Under the pieces are notes generated by a model. It was given only the letters and a program-made list of their open reading frames with translations, did no database searches and was not told the origin of the DNA. The position numbers and the translations under genes were made by a program. Below, piece after piece: positions 15,101 to 24,662 of a stretch of DNA of 64,000 nt. Position 1 is the stretch's first letter. Every line of letters begins with the position of its first letter. The stretch comes from Crossaster papposus (Eukaryota > Echinodermata > Asteroidea > Velatida > Solasteridae). The stretch spans positions 434,001 through 498,000 of the forward strand of contig JBAIAA010000436.1 of NCBI GenBank assembly GCA_037893245.1, read 5' to 3'.

Positions 15101-18100
15101 TTTTGTATAGCGCAACGTTAACCATGCGGTGTACGTATTGATGCCCTAGCCCTGAATAAACGGACATCGTGCACGCAATGCGCTCTACCGGTGTTTGGAC
15201 TAGATGTTAAAAAGTACTACTTTGGGGGGAGGGAGGGGGGTCTTGAAAAGTAGTACGCTCTGTACGACCTTAAAAATGTTGACAACTTTGGCCGGCCCTT
15301 TTTGTAAAACCTTGAAACTTATTTGATGAACACTTATTTGATGTACTTATTTTGATACATTTTTATTCCTGTTTTCTGTTGAAAATGAATGGAAGAGTAG
15401 GTTTTTGTGGGCTTGGTCTGAAATTTTATTTTTTGTTTAAATCAAACCCACGATTTTGTTTCAGAGTGTTCTGGTTTTTAGGAGTGTCTCAGAAATGAAA
15501 AAGAAATGTTACACTCATCAGATAAATAAACCTGATGATAGCTTTAATACAAGAACCCTATACCGAGGCTTGCGTTAAATACGAATACATGTACATGTAC
15601 TTCAATACTGTAGTCTCGATGATACAAATAATCTGTATTAGAAAACACAGCTGTGATAATATAAACGGGAGTGATCACACATGACCAATACAAACCTGCA
15701 ATTCAAATGGTTCACATCCTGGGGGTACCAGCTTCAGAGTAAACGCCGTGTCTTGTATCACAATAACGTCTTCAACTTCGGAGTCTTTCTTGCTTTCGCT
15801 TTGTTCCGATTCTGTTCTTTTTGCTTCGTCTCTGTCGACAACGTTGTCGACTGCATTATCGGAAGGAAGGTCCTCAGATTTAGTCTCAACTGCATCTTTT
15901 TTACCGTCCGATTCTTCTGACGACGCATCTTCTGCGCTCCCGTTTTCGACGTGGCTATCTTTGTCTGTATCTGAATGAGTTCCGTCGGCGCTGGCGCACG
16001 GCTCACCACTTCCGTCTTCGGCCTTCGGTGACTCTGTGATTCCATTGGTCAAGCCGGGGTTGTCATGAAGACCATTGTCCAATCCGTTAGTCGCAGGTTT
16101 CGAGTCTGCATCCCCACCTCCCTGACCGTGGATAGGTTGAGACTCGTCGGTTAACACTGCTTTCATCTTCAGCGCTGCGTGGACACAAAAAGAGACAGAT
16201 TTGACAGATTTGACAGGAAAGATCAATACCAGTATGTTATAAAGGAATTTGGTGTCAGAAAAGAAGAAGAGATTTACGACCTCGAGTTAATGCCCTTTGT
16301 TGGCATTATGGATATTCACAAGTGGCCATGAAGAATCAGTGCACATTGTATGCATTCAGAAACGAATAATACCACAGTGTAGGCATTACTTAGGAAATAC
16401 TGTGAACTCGACTCTCCATGTGGTATTTCGTAAGTACACACTCCACAAATGTATAGAAAAAATGAAGAATACAATTGCTGACTCACTAGGATCTACAAGG
16501 ACAAGAGATTGAAAGTTTCAAGGCTGAACAGAATTTCTGACTAATATAAAAACAACTTTTAAAAACTACATGTAGCTAAACAAAATTATAATCAAGAAGA
16601 TATTACATAAACTATACAAAGTGCAAACAAATAGATCAAAAAGTACCGTAGCTACACATGTTTTAACCAGTTCACGCTGGAGGACGTATGTATACACGCA
16701 AAGTTTTCTCCAGATTCAAAACGGATGACGCATAAACACGTCACGAGCAAGGCTGGAAATGTCTGTCAGCAGCGAGCAAGGCCGGAAATGTCTGTCAGCA
16801 GCGAGAAAGGCTAGAAATGCGTGGGTGTGCTTCCCGGTACCATCAGCCTAAACCCACCTCGGATCGAGTTTCGCTAAAACTAATCCCACACCTCGGGCTC
16901 GGTGATGATCCCGTCGCGAACTGGTTAGGCCCTTTTTTCTCTAGTATACGTCCTTGTCCTTGCGTAAAGCCGAATTTCAGACATTTTCACATTTTGGAAT
17001 TAAACTTTTTGCTAACTAAATCCTAAATGATTTTTGGATTTTAAATGAAATTGTTTTAAAAACTTCTATGCGGCTTGGATATGACATTTTTATTTATTTA
17101 TTTATTTTTCGGGACAGCATACACTTAGCAATTAGGAAAGAAAAACAAGAGACTTTCTTTAAATATACTGAGGAAAGATCTTGTTAAGTATCACATATTC
17201 ACCTTCTTATGTTTCTAGTCATTCCATATGTGGAATCATTTTAGATCCAGTCTTGCTCACTTCCTCTCGCAATACATAATTTGGTTAACTTCCAGGTTTA
17301 CAATAGGAAGCAGTCAACAACATTCGTTCCTTCCAACTAAATGGAAAAACCATTTAGTATTTTCTATCTTCAAATGCCATATTTCCCTTTATAATAAAAG
17401 AAATGACCTTCAAAATGTTATTGAACTACTGAAAGCACTTATGTGGTTTGGACAGGTGCCCAGTATTACAACTGGAAAGAGGTTTAAAGGTAGTATACAC
17501 CATTTGTAGATATCAAAAATATTTACTACCGAATTATTAAGAAATATCTTACTCATCTGAAAGTAAATAATAATTCTAGGCACCCAGCAAAATGATTGCG
17601 CTAGATATCCTGTAATTATTCAGGAAAATAGAATTTTATAAGGAAAAATTCGCGATCGCCGATCGCCAATAACATAAGAATAACTGCTCGACACCAGTTA
17701 AAAACGAACGCCGTTTTTCGTGCTTTTCTCGGCATCCATGATTGTAAAACTTCGGACAGGTCAGTTAAATGAGATTTACTATAAAATACAACCCTACAAA
17801 TCTACCCATTCATGATAATTCAAGCAATTACCAATGGTGTATCCTACCTTGAAGATTGGTGAATTGTTATTTAGCCTTTGTGTAAGGTGGCTGCAAATGC
17901 CATTGCACTATGGAAAATAACATCCTCATAATAGCTTTTGACTTCCGATATTTGAACAACTCGATTCTGTGGAGAATGTTCATAAACTTTATGGGTTCTA
18001 CGGATACATTTCTTTTAATAACACTTTTATGAGGTAATGCACATGTGCGATATGTCTACATTTTAGCACGCACGGCATTGAATGTTATTGTAAGTTCAAG

Positions 18101-21100
18101 CATGATGGAATATGGTTCAAAGAATGCTATTTCTGTCATGTTCACGAGCATTTGATATTCTGCATGTGCCTTTGATTACAACTGATTGTATGCACCATGA
18201 AGGTAGGAGTGCTTGTTTAGTTTTAATGGTAAGATACATCATTGATAATTGCTTAAATTATCAGGAATGGGTGGATTTAGGGGGCTGTCCGAAGTTTTAC
18301 AATCATAGATGCCCCCCCCAAAAAATAAAAGCCATTTTAAACCGGCGTCGGGCAGTTGTTTTGGGTTTTTTTTCCGCGATTGCTGTCTAGCATTTTTTTA
18401 AATAAAATTCAATTTTTCATAACAATTACAGGATAACTAGCACAATCATTTTGCTGGATGCACAGAATCCTTATTTACTTTTAAAAAGTAAAATATTTCT
18501 TAATAATTCAGTAGTAATTTTTTCTTCGATATCTGCAAATTGTGTATCCTACCTTTAAGGTACACAAAAGTATACGTGCCCTGCTAGTATTAATATTGGT
18601 CTAGTGCACTATCCTTGCACATGGCCAACAGTGCATATTGTAGGTGAAAACTACATGTACTGGTAGGTTGATTTCACTATCCCTGAGGTAGAATTAAAGG
18701 TAGTATACACCATTGGTAATTTTTTGAATTATCAGGAATGGGTGGATTTGGGGGGTTGTATTTCATAGTAAATATCGTTTAACTGACCTGTCCGAAGTTT
18801 TACAATCATGGTTGCTGAGAAACGCAAGAAAAACGACGTTCGTTTTTAACCGGAGTCGGGCAGTTTTTCTTATGTTGTTTTTGTTTTTTTCGCGATCGAC
18901 GTCCGGCGAGAATGAATTTTGGTTTATACAATTCAATTTTTGGGAACAATTACAGGATATCTAGGGCCCTCATTTTGCTGGATGCCTACAATCATTATTT
19001 ACTTTTAAATAAGTAAGATATATTTCTTAATAATTCGGTAGTAAATTTTTTCGATATCTGCAAATGGTGTATACTACCTTAAAAGAACCCTTCAGACTTA
19101 CGCATTGATGGCAAAACAAAGACTGTCATCATTTGGCCATGAATTTGACATCCAACATTGGTTTGCAGGCACAATGTACAGTACATTGTATTTGTACTGT
19201 GCAATTGGTGTTTGTTAGTGACACCATGGAGGAATAACAACTAGCCATTGGTGTTGTGCATGGCACATCGTTCCAGCACTACAAGGACTCTCACAGCAGC
19301 GAAACGTGATATTAATCGCCAAATAGCTACGGGACACCATACCACAGGGACAATGGAAGCAGGTTACAAGATCGGATGAATACCAAATAAAGGCAAGAGA
19401 ACGTCTCGTAAGAAGCGATTTAAGAATACAGTGTTTTATACGTCCACCAATTTTTTTTTTTTTTTTTCTTTCTAATATTTTTTTTCTAACTACTTCCCCA
19501 CAAAGGTAATTTGCTTTGATTTGTGAGGCCACAATCTGAAATGCAGCATACATGAAAGCACAATATTTGCCTTTTTAAGAGAATTCAGCTTTGAAACAAC
19601 TTAAAGAATTTATGAAAAAGTTTTTTAAAAAATAAAATAAATAAGATCTGTTTTGGATGAAATTATATAACCTATAACACATTTTGGAAACAAGTTTCCT
19701 GACGCCATCTCAGCGGTTGTGTACTACATGTAAGTCTATGAAGAGTCGAGAACATTTTCTAAACATTTCCTAACAAAATTGGAAACGTTTCTCAGTCTCA
19801 GATTCATGTCTTTTCAACATTTTTGCACTGATTGACCTTCATTGAGATGATATCGGTATATGAAGGGAAAAAAACTGCGTCAGGTTGCAACATTCTTTCC
19901 CATATTTTCTTTATGAATCGAAACACGTTTCTGCCTCAATCAGAGCAGTCAACAGACATCTTTGAAATTGAAAAGTCCTTGCAAACACTTCAGCAAATCG
20001 CTCTTGACCGCTACCATCAATAGACCAATACGCTATTCCATTGAACATCCAACAACAACTCTAATCTAGATAATCTATAGTCAGTTTACTGGCCACATTT
20101 TAACAGAGCATTCAGAGTTTAATTGTCCAGCCCACCAGGTCAATTTCATAGTGCTGCTAAGCAACAACAAATTGCTTAGCATGAAAACTCGTCCTTGTCA
20201 AAAACAGGGCCCAATTTCATAGAGCTGCTAAGCACAAAAATTTGCTTAGCATGACATTTTGTCCTTGGCAAAAACAAGGTTACAGACCAAATTTTCACCT
20301 GATCTTTATTGTTCTGGATTGATAATCAGCTGTTTTTTTGCTTAGCATAAAAAACACGTAGAATTTTGGCTGGTAACCTGTTTTTAATGAGCAAGATTTT
20401 TGGTGCTAAGCAAATTTGTTTGCTTAGCAGCTCTATGAAATTGGCCCCCGGTTACAAACCAAATGTTCAGGTGATGTATACAGTTTGTGACTGGTATTAA
20501 GCTAGTTTTGTTTTGCTTAGCATAAAAAGCACAGTATGGAGATTTGGCTAGTGTTTTCATCACTGAGCAAAACTTTCTTGTGCTAAGCAATTTTTGTTTG
20601 TGCTTAGCAGCTCCGTGAAATTGGCCCCTGCAGGGCATGATTAACAAAGGCTTGTGTAAACAGGTAAACAAATGAAAGATAAACGACTCCCAGGGCTGTT
20701 GATAAAGTAATACTAGCTGTGGAAAAGTACCTTTGATGCCATTTGAACTTTGAATTACTCTGCTCGAGTGTATGAGCCGCGTCATTGATAACGGGAATTT
20801 ACTGATCCAAAATTATACCTTCCCTACCTTTTAATTTGTACCCAATGAAAATTCTTCAAAACTTAATACTTTTACTAAGGATAGGACCATGTCCATCAAA
20901 ATCTATCACTGTAATTTCTTGTACTTGATATAAATAATGGAACTACCGGTACATGTACCACCGAAGTGCTGGCTTCCGAAGAAAAAACCCTGCATAGTAT
21001 TAAATCATGATCATTTTAAATTATCTGCCATGTTATATATTTATCTTCGAACCATGGAGAAATGTGTCTTATTTCTCCATGTTCTCCCCAACCACGAGGG

Positions 21101-22399
21101 ACAGGAATTAAATTGCACATTTCACTGTCTTTTGGTCAAAAACTAACCCTATGTCGGCATTCCGCAAGTATAGCAAGCATAGAGTGGTGACCCTCGCTGA
21201 AAACTGCAATGTCATGCAGCAAACAGTGGATATTGTATCAATTGACAAAATCCCAAGTACAATGTATAATGCAATGTGTACACATGATAACAACTAGAGC
21301 TATCTTTGGTGATCAAAACCTAGGCCAAGGGCTTTTTCGCATTATTATTTCAGTTTTTCATGTTTAACCAATTACCTAATTACAGTGCGTGGGTAGTATT
21401 GCCTATTCATTTACAAAATGTATACATTATACAACTGGGTCATTATATTGTGACTATGCTGTATTCCTAGGTACCAATATTATGTATAGCAATAGCATAG
21501 TGACTGTTATGGTCTTGCACAGAACCTATAGAACAAGAGAACATATAATGACCATAATTAGAGAAAATCAGACGTAAAACTTTTCAAAGTTTGCAAAACT
21601 ACTAAGAAAAAAATGAAGTTTTATAAATCCGAGAGCAGGCAAAGCTACTTGTCAATTTTTAAATGCCAAATATGACACAGGTACGTTCGGCCAATTCAAT
21701 TTTAAAGTTTCCAAAGTTTCCAACTTTAAAAGAACGAAATATGTTTAGCTAATATTTAACCATATTATTTTCTTTAATTTTAAGAGGCCACCGGATTCTC
21801 GCAGTCGAACATCCGGGAACCTCGTTTATCTTTCTATTGTGTTTATGCACTTTTGTGGAAAGGAGAAAATTTGAGGTTTAACTAAGTAACGCATGTTGCT
21901 ATGGGCAGCTCGCCCCTACGTGATGTCATGCGGACAGCGAGAATACAATTCCTAACTCGGCCGGAAATCATCTGAAATCATCTGATTTATTAAAAAAGAA
22001 TCAAGATTAAAATAAAAAAATCATACTTCTGTAAATAATACCTTACCCAAGTCTCATCGTAAATTTGTATCCATTCAAATTAAATAAATGCATTAAATTT
22101 GCATTGGCCTTGCCCTTGTCATGCTTGTGCGCGCGCGCGCATTGTAATGCACTAAACTTGCGTGATGTAATTGGCGAAGCGTGGATGGCTGTTCGCCACA
22201 CACACACAATCATGACACAGTGATACGACGAGTACAAATTCCACTCAAAATCGTGGCCAAAATGTCGCCTCTTACCAGCACTGTCCACCGATTTTACGCC
22301 ACCGGGTCCCTCACATGACTGCTGGCTTGCATTGACCACCTCCTTAGCATGACTTTTGTTCTCCGATGTGCTGCTTTCCACCACGGAATCTTCGGCCAT
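115..22399 (-). CDS. CLUH: Clustered mitochondria protein homolog (CLUH), N-terminal part, six coding exons
   Basis: CLUH is a cytosolic RNA-binding protein that binds mRNAs of nuclear-encoded mitochondrial proteins and controls mitochondrial distribution. Exons, in transcript order: 22276-22399, 15696-16174, 11721-11892, 10849-10983, 10194-10379 and 115-199. All junctions are GT-AG and the phases join without a break (about 393 residues). Residues about 1-185 are acidic, Ser-rich and low in complexity. From about 186 the conserved part begins: VIVIQDTAF, then [64 protein letters not shown] and [12 protein letters not shown]. These match the vertebrate CLUH N-terminal ubiquitin-like region and the start of the CLU domain. 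The rest of CLU and the TPR region lie beyond the left edge. The start at 22399 (MAEDSV) is preferred; the frame stays open to another ATG at 22489. Confidence 0.95.
405..600 (+). repeat. Interspersed repeat with GATCTGGATGCAGATC core
   Basis: Diverged relative of 62120-62410: GAAACTTGATGGGTACATGA, CTTATGGGTAAAGG, TTGATCTGGATGCAGATCGG, then a T-rich and GGGGTCGAGGTCTG-like part. It abuts the GTGACACG element at 655. Confidence 0.5.
655..875. mobile_element. Short TIR element, GTGACACGATCAAGC family, copy 1
   Basis: The element is about 220 bases long with inverted ends of roughly 33 bases. The left end reads GTGACACGATCAAGCGAAAT and the right end is its complement, with a few changes. A second copy, nearly identical by eye but in the opposite orientation, lies at 11381-11601 in another CLUH intron. 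It has no coding capacity, so it is a MITE-like non-autonomous DNA transposon. Confidence 0.7.
1875..1906. repeat. Poly-G tract
   Basis: About 23 consecutive G bases, then an A and a further G run. Short Gly-rich or Pro-rich reading frames here are artefacts of the homopolymer. Run length is likely to be unreliable in assembly. Confidence 0.9.
2030..2465. repeat. Imperfect tandem repeat, about 105-120 bp unit, four copies
   Basis: Four consecutive units each contain GGCCACTAAACAAATATA, then a TCGTTTCTGGTGGCCC-like segment, then GTAAGAATCTGCA, a T-rich run, ACGGAGA-like and CATAGGAATGGGCTGG. Units differ by point changes and by T-run length. This is a small satellite or minisatellite inside CLUH intron 5. 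Confidence 0.8.
3638..4610. mobile_element. hAT-like element nested inside the 2817-5384 element
   Basis: The ends are inverted: AAGCTTGGGCGATACCGCGA on the left, and the complement of a CTTGGGCGCGCGATACCGC-like sequence on the right. The exact 8-base duplication CTCTACAT lies on both sides (3630-3637 and 4611-4618). Both subterminal regions are rich in TATCGCGATA. No coding sequence is recognisable, so it is non-autonomous. Confidence 0.78.
4973..5087. repeat. Foldback repeat (hairpin), 56-57 base arms
   Basis: Left arm 4973-5028 and right arm 5031-5087 are complementary apart from a few mismatches and small length differences. They are separated by two bases, and the centre reads ACACATGTGTACATGTGT. 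It lies inside the outer hAT-like element and may be part of it or a separate foldback MITE. Confidence 0.8.
6261..6633 (+). mobile_element. GGTAGGATACACC MITE, copy A
   Basis: Near full-length member of a 370-390 base family. It begins TTAAAGGTAGGATACATCAT and ends with the inverted form, CTGTATTTTACCTTTAA. Internal landmarks shared by all copies are TTTACAATCATGGATGCC, AACCGGCGTCGAGCAGT, GATCGC-rich sequence, and AGGATATCTAGCGCAATCAT. Confidence 0.8.
7324..7711 (-). mobile_element. GGTAGGATACACC MITE, copy B
   Basis: Reverse-orientation member of the family, 388 bases, ending CAATGGTGTATCCTACCTTT. A 25-base stretch just upstream (about 7299-7323, AATCTTGAATATTTTTGCTG and on) reappears at the METTL16 exon 2 acceptor (45235-45260). 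Confidence 0.8.
9590..9780 (+). repeat. Possible non-LTR retrotransposon 3' end with (AAT)n tail
   Basis: T-rich sequence ending TATTTAATAAATAATAATAA resembles the 3' tail of a LINE or SINE. No coding part is visible, so only the tail and simple repeat support the call. Confidence 0.35.
9850..10175. repeat. Degenerate GCTTAGCA-family repeats next to CLUH coding exon 5
   Basis: Two tandem-like copies of CAGGTGACCGGCCAAAATGT (9911 on and 10043 on) lie among repeated GCTTAGCAAGAAAA runs (10105-10170). They end 20 bases from the donor of the 10194-10379 exon. They appear to be broken members of the GCTGCTAAGCA family. Confidence 0.55.
10480..10765 (-). repeat. tRNA-derived SINE (family 3)
   Basis: Read on the minus strand, the segment holds GCCCGGGTTCGATTCCCGGC, a perfect RNA polymerase III B-box type sequence. 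Upstream is an A-box-like region, and downstream a non-tRNA body that includes TCTCCGCGTTCTGCGGTTTT. It is not an intact tRNA gene because the acceptor stem and anticodon arm do not fold properly. It lies in CLUH intron 4. Confidence 0.6.
11381..11601. mobile_element. Short TIR element, GTGACACGATCAAGC family, copy 2
   Basis: Opposite-orientation copy of the element at 655-875. It is close to it along its whole length, including the internal CATGGGGTTTTCAGTTTTTA segment. Both ends read GTGACACGATCAAGC in inverted form. Confidence 0.7.
13096..13318. mobile_element. GCTGCTAAGCA MITE copy
   Basis: About 220 bases, with inverted ends of the type GGGCCAATTTCATGGAGC and GCAGCTCCTTTGGCC. Internal landmarks are GCTTAGCA, CAGCTG, TTTTGGCTGGTAAC and GAGCAAGACTTTTTTGTGCT. 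It directly abuts another copy at 13321. Confidence 0.75.
13321..13540. mobile_element. GCTGCTAAGCA MITE copy, right end shortened
   Basis: Starts GGGGTCAATTTCATAGAGCT and follows the family through CAAAAACAAGGTTACAGACC. It ends AAGCAAATTTTGGCCCCTGG, missing most of the right terminal GCAGCTCTATGAAA segment. Confidence 0.7.
14359..14452. repeat. Small foldback element, TTTTCCAAACCCCAGCT family
   Basis: Inverted ends are GGCCATTTTCAAAACCCCAG on the left and CTGGGGTTTGGAAAAAAGCC on the right, about 94 bases in all. Related copies lie at 34268-34374 (LIS1 intron) and 44062-44166 (upstream of METTL16). Confidence 0.65.
14717..15302. mobile_element. DNA transposon remnant with long terminal inverted repeats
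   Basis: The left end (AAGGGGCCGTCCAAAGTT, continuing into GGTCGTACAAAGCGTAC) is matched in inverted orientation by the right end (GTACGCTCTGTACGACC into CAACTTTGGCCGGCCCTT). The ends run about 45-50 bases. The interior has no transposase-like frame. Confidence 0.7.
15696..16174 (-). CDS. CLUH: CLUH coding exon 2: acidic disordered N-terminal extension plus start of conserved domain
   Basis: The exon is 479 bases long and is entered in phase 1 through acceptor AG at 16176-16175. It leaves in phase 0 at donor GT at 15695. It encodes about 140 residues rich in D, E, S, K, N and G, then [10 protein letters not shown]...FELQ, which opens the conserved CLUH region. Human CLUH has a much shorter leader here, so the extension looks like a lineage-specific disordered region. 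An internal Met ([10 protein letters not shown], at 16165) could start a shorter isoform if a promoter lies in intron 1. Confidence 0.9.
16663..16927. mobile_element. TTAACCAGTTCGCG MITE, copy 1
   Basis: Begins TTAACCAGTTCACGCTGGAG and ends GTCGCGAACTGGTTAG. It carries the shared core (GCATAAACACG, GAGCAAGGCCGGAAATGTCT). A 34-base GAGCAAGG...GTCAGCAGC unit is repeated inside. One terminal TTAA is mutated to TTAG. Confidence 0.75.
17485..17850 (-). mobile_element. GGTAGGATACACC MITE, copy C
   Basis: Reverse-orientation copy, TAAAGGTAGTATACACCATT on the left and ACCAATGGTGTATCCTACCT on the right. It lacks part of the GATCGC-rich middle. Confidence 0.8.
18224..18557 (+). mobile_element. GGTAGGATACACC MITE, copy D
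   Basis: Diverged forward copy with a shortened 5' part. It ends AAATTGTGTATCCTACCTTT. It lies about 140 bases before copy E in the same orientation. Confidence 0.7.
18695..19082 (+). mobile_element. GGTAGGATACACC MITE, copy E
   Basis: Full-length forward copy, 388 bases. It begins TAAAGGTAGTATACACCATT and ends AATGGTGTATACTACCTT, with the shared CGATCGACGTCCGGCGA-type centre. Confidence 0.8.
20139..20629. mobile_element. GCTGCTAAGCA MITE split by a second copy of the same family
   Basis: The host copy begins GTCAATTTCATAGTGCTGCT and is interrupted at 20207 after CAAAAACAGG. It resumes at 20451 with GTTACAAACC, exactly where the family consensus continues, and ends GTGAAATTGGCCCC. The interrupting sequence (20208-20450) is itself a full family member. 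Confidence 0.75.
20208..20450. mobile_element. GCTGCTAAGCA MITE, inserted copy
   Basis: Full-length copy of about 243 bases with matching inverted ends (CCCAATTTCATAGAGCTGCT and GCAGCTCTATGAAATTGGCC). It sits inside an older copy, so it inserted later. Confidence 0.78.
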
Positions 22400-22700
22400 C
22401 GTGATCAAGAAGAGATCAACCGGCGTATTTCGAGCACGTGTGGTGTATCGGTACGATACGTTGTACGTATGCAGTCCGAAAATTTCCATACATGTACATC
22501 ATGTATTGTACTGTACATGTATTGTAAATTTGTACGCGCGTGCAAACGATACGGTCCGTGTGCGTACGTACGTACGTACGTACGTGTTCGTCCCAGGCCC
22601 AGGCCCAGCCGATCGATTTCATCATGCGATCTACACACCGCCCTCTCCCGTAGTTATGTGCCCCGCCCCCGACCAGCCCACAGAAACTTAATGTAAAACT
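22400..22700 (-). promoter_or_regulatory. Probable CLUH 5' UTR and promoter region
   Basis: This is the sequence immediately upstream of the CLUH start. It is richer in C, G and CpG than its surroundings, with an (ACGT)n run at 22562-22586 and C-rich sequence at 22590-22680. I see no clear TATA box. No transcription start can be fixed from sequence alone, so the assignment rests on position and base composition. Confidence 0.4.
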
Positions 22701-22990
22701 TGTACAATTCTACCAAAATTTGAATCGTGTTTCTGGTTGGTTGTTTTCGAACAGAAAGATCGGTTATCCTGATCTTGTACTATTTTTATGGTAGTTAGTT
22801 TGAATGCTTCTAACATTTTTTTAACAACCCCCCAATTTTTTTCAATAAAATGCAGTACTGCCTCATATAATAATATATTAATTTTTGCGATTTACTTTTT
22901 AACACATTGATCAACAAGTCACATGCATCAGACATGCGTGTGGCCGGCCGTGGGCAATCAAGCGTGACATCCACACAGCAAACTTTGAAT

Positions 22991-23158
22991 AAAGGTAATG
23001 CATGTGATGTCACACGCGCTACGCGTACGCGCTAATCGCACGTACAACCATGCGGAGCGGTGAGGTCAAACACACTTTGTTTGACCTCACCGCTCCGCAT
23101 GGTTGTACGTGCGATTAGCGCGTACGCGTAGCGCGCGTGACGTCAATGCAACCCCTTT
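22991..23158. repeat. Long near-perfect CpG-rich palindrome
   Basis: Arms 23005-23072 and 23078-23145 pair at 66 of 68 positions around a 5-base loop (CACTT). A further, looser 13-base match extends outward on each side (22991-23003 with 23146-23158), with one bulged base at 23004. The arms hold ACGCGTACGCGC-type CpG-rich sequence and GCGGAGCGGTGAGGTCAAAC. Confidence 0.92.
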
Positions 23159-23274
23159 ATTGAACTCAAATTTTAGAATATTTGGGTTTTGTTCTCGGAA
23201 TAAGCAGAATTCACAGCACTAATATATTTTGAGTACTTTTTCTGCTTCAAACGATAAAACGCACAACCATTCGT

Positions 23275-23545
23275 AAAGGGTCATCCCTGCATTTTTATGA
23301 AAATTAGGTCAAAATATGATTTTGTCCAAAACTAAATTTCAAATCCCCCAATAATTAATTTGCAAGGGGTTAGCCTAGCATTTTTATGAAAATAAGTTCA
23401 ATATGTTTTCTCCAAAAGTATTCTTAAATTCCTCCAAAATTAATTTGTAAGGGTTTAGCCTTGCATTTTTATGAAAATTAGGTCAACAAATGATTTGGTC
23501 CAAAAATGTCTCAAATCACCCCAAAATTGCATTGCATTTTTAAAG
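23275..23545. repeat. Imperfect tandem repeat, about 95 bp unit, three copies
   Basis: Three units each contain GCATTTTTATGAAAATTAGG, then a TTTTGTCCAAAA-like segment, then CCCCCAAAATTAATTTGCAA-like sequence. Spacing is about 90-100 bases. Confidence 0.7.
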
Positions 23546-24400
23546 ACCTACTCCAACGGTTTTAAAAGTGCTTGAATTATATGTATTGTGTTCAGTATTT
23601 AATAACTATACATTCATTCCAAAACAATGTTTATTTTGCGTATGGATTTTGTGTTATTTAGTGATAAATTCTGGACGGTTCCTCTCCCATTGGTGGAGTT
23701 TGGGTTTGCTGTTTGTTTTTTGCTAGAATTAGAATTTTCTATAAAAAAAGCAATTAGGATGTTTGGCTTATTTTTTTAGAACAACGAGAAATCAATTAAA
23801 GACCCAGACACCCTGACAACAAATTCACAATAAACTGGACGACAGTGTAGTTCTTTTTTAATCAGCAGATAACATTCACAGCTTTATACACAGTGAACTT
23901 TATTATTAATGTACTCGGTCCCAACCAACAAGTAGTTTTGTTTAATATACACAGTATGTAACTAGGCATTAAAGGGAGATGGAGGTTAATAATCTGATAT
24001 TGTGTTAAAGGGGAGTTAATTGCGATTGTTTTATCAGCTTTTCCCATCAAGACAGGGTTTTGTAAAGGCTGCAAACTTAAAAACATTTAAGCGTCAAATC
24101 TTTTACTTCTGATATAATCTGGGTACAATTCCTGTGCTGGAAACCATAAGGCAGATATATTGATGAGTGCGAGACTGTTAGCATATTCACGCCATAAAAT
24201 TCTGCTTAGGGTCAGCACAAATTTCTGCTACAGTTAGTACAACTTTTCTGCCATGAATTCGACCCATGTTGCTTCACTCGTTCCCCGCGGCCCTTCCTAA
24301 AGCTGCTAGTGACCTTTGATTTCCTTGAGCTCTCATTGAACAGATTTTAGTTGACCGGTTATCAAAGGTCAACACTTCCTCATGTCACAAAAAACAAATT

Positions 24401-24662
24401 GGCCCAATTCCATAGAGCTCAGCACCAAAAAAGAGCTTAGCACAAAGAAAGTCTTGCTAAATATAAAACAGGTTAGCATTCAAAACTCCATGTGCTTTTT
24501 TTTATTATGCTAGATTCAAAACCCAGCTGAATAACAGTCACGAACAATATACACTTAGATCACCGAAAAATTTGGTTTGGAAATTTTTTTTTTTGCCAAC
24601 GAAGAATTTTCATGCTAAGCAAATTTGTGTGCTTCCAAAGTAGCGGCTCTATGAAATTGATC
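24401..24662. mobile_element. GCTGCTAAGCA MITE copy
   Basis: Starts GGCCCAATTCCATAGAGCTC and ends GCGGCTCTATGAAATTGATC. It is a diverged member of the family with several small insertions, in the interval downstream of LIS1. Confidence 0.65.

Larger units (their letters stand above)
10984..15695 (-). other. CLUH introns 3 and 2 (excluding exon 11721-11892)
   Basis: The stretch is noncoding apart from the CLUH exon at 11721-11892. It holds the second GTGACACGATCAAGC element (11381-11601), a TGACCTTTGACCT segment (12032-12044), a TCAGGGAACCA-type fragment (12687-12850), two adjacent GCTGCTAAGCA elements (13096-13540), a small foldback (14359-14452) and a long-TIR element (14717-15302). Confidence 0.65.
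16175..22275 (-). other. CLUH intron 1, about 6.1 kb, repeat-filled
   Basis: No coding exon was found on either strand. It contains a TTAACCAGTTCGCG element (16663-16927), three GGTAGGATACACC elements (17485, 18224 and 18695), a self-nested pair of GCTGCTAAGCA elements (20139-20629), and a small hairpin around CCATGGAGAAAT (about 21051-21082). Confidence 0.65.

Noticed and set aside
22043-22275. Extension of the CLUH exon 1 reading frame past 22276
   Set aside because: A clear GTAAGA donor at 22275 joins in phase to exon 2. The read-through peptide has no similarity to CLUH.
22487-22489. Upstream in-frame ATG as the CLUH start
   Set aside because: It would add 30 residues with no resemblance to CLUH and lies in the presumed promoter/5' UTR. 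The start at 22399 is a better fit.
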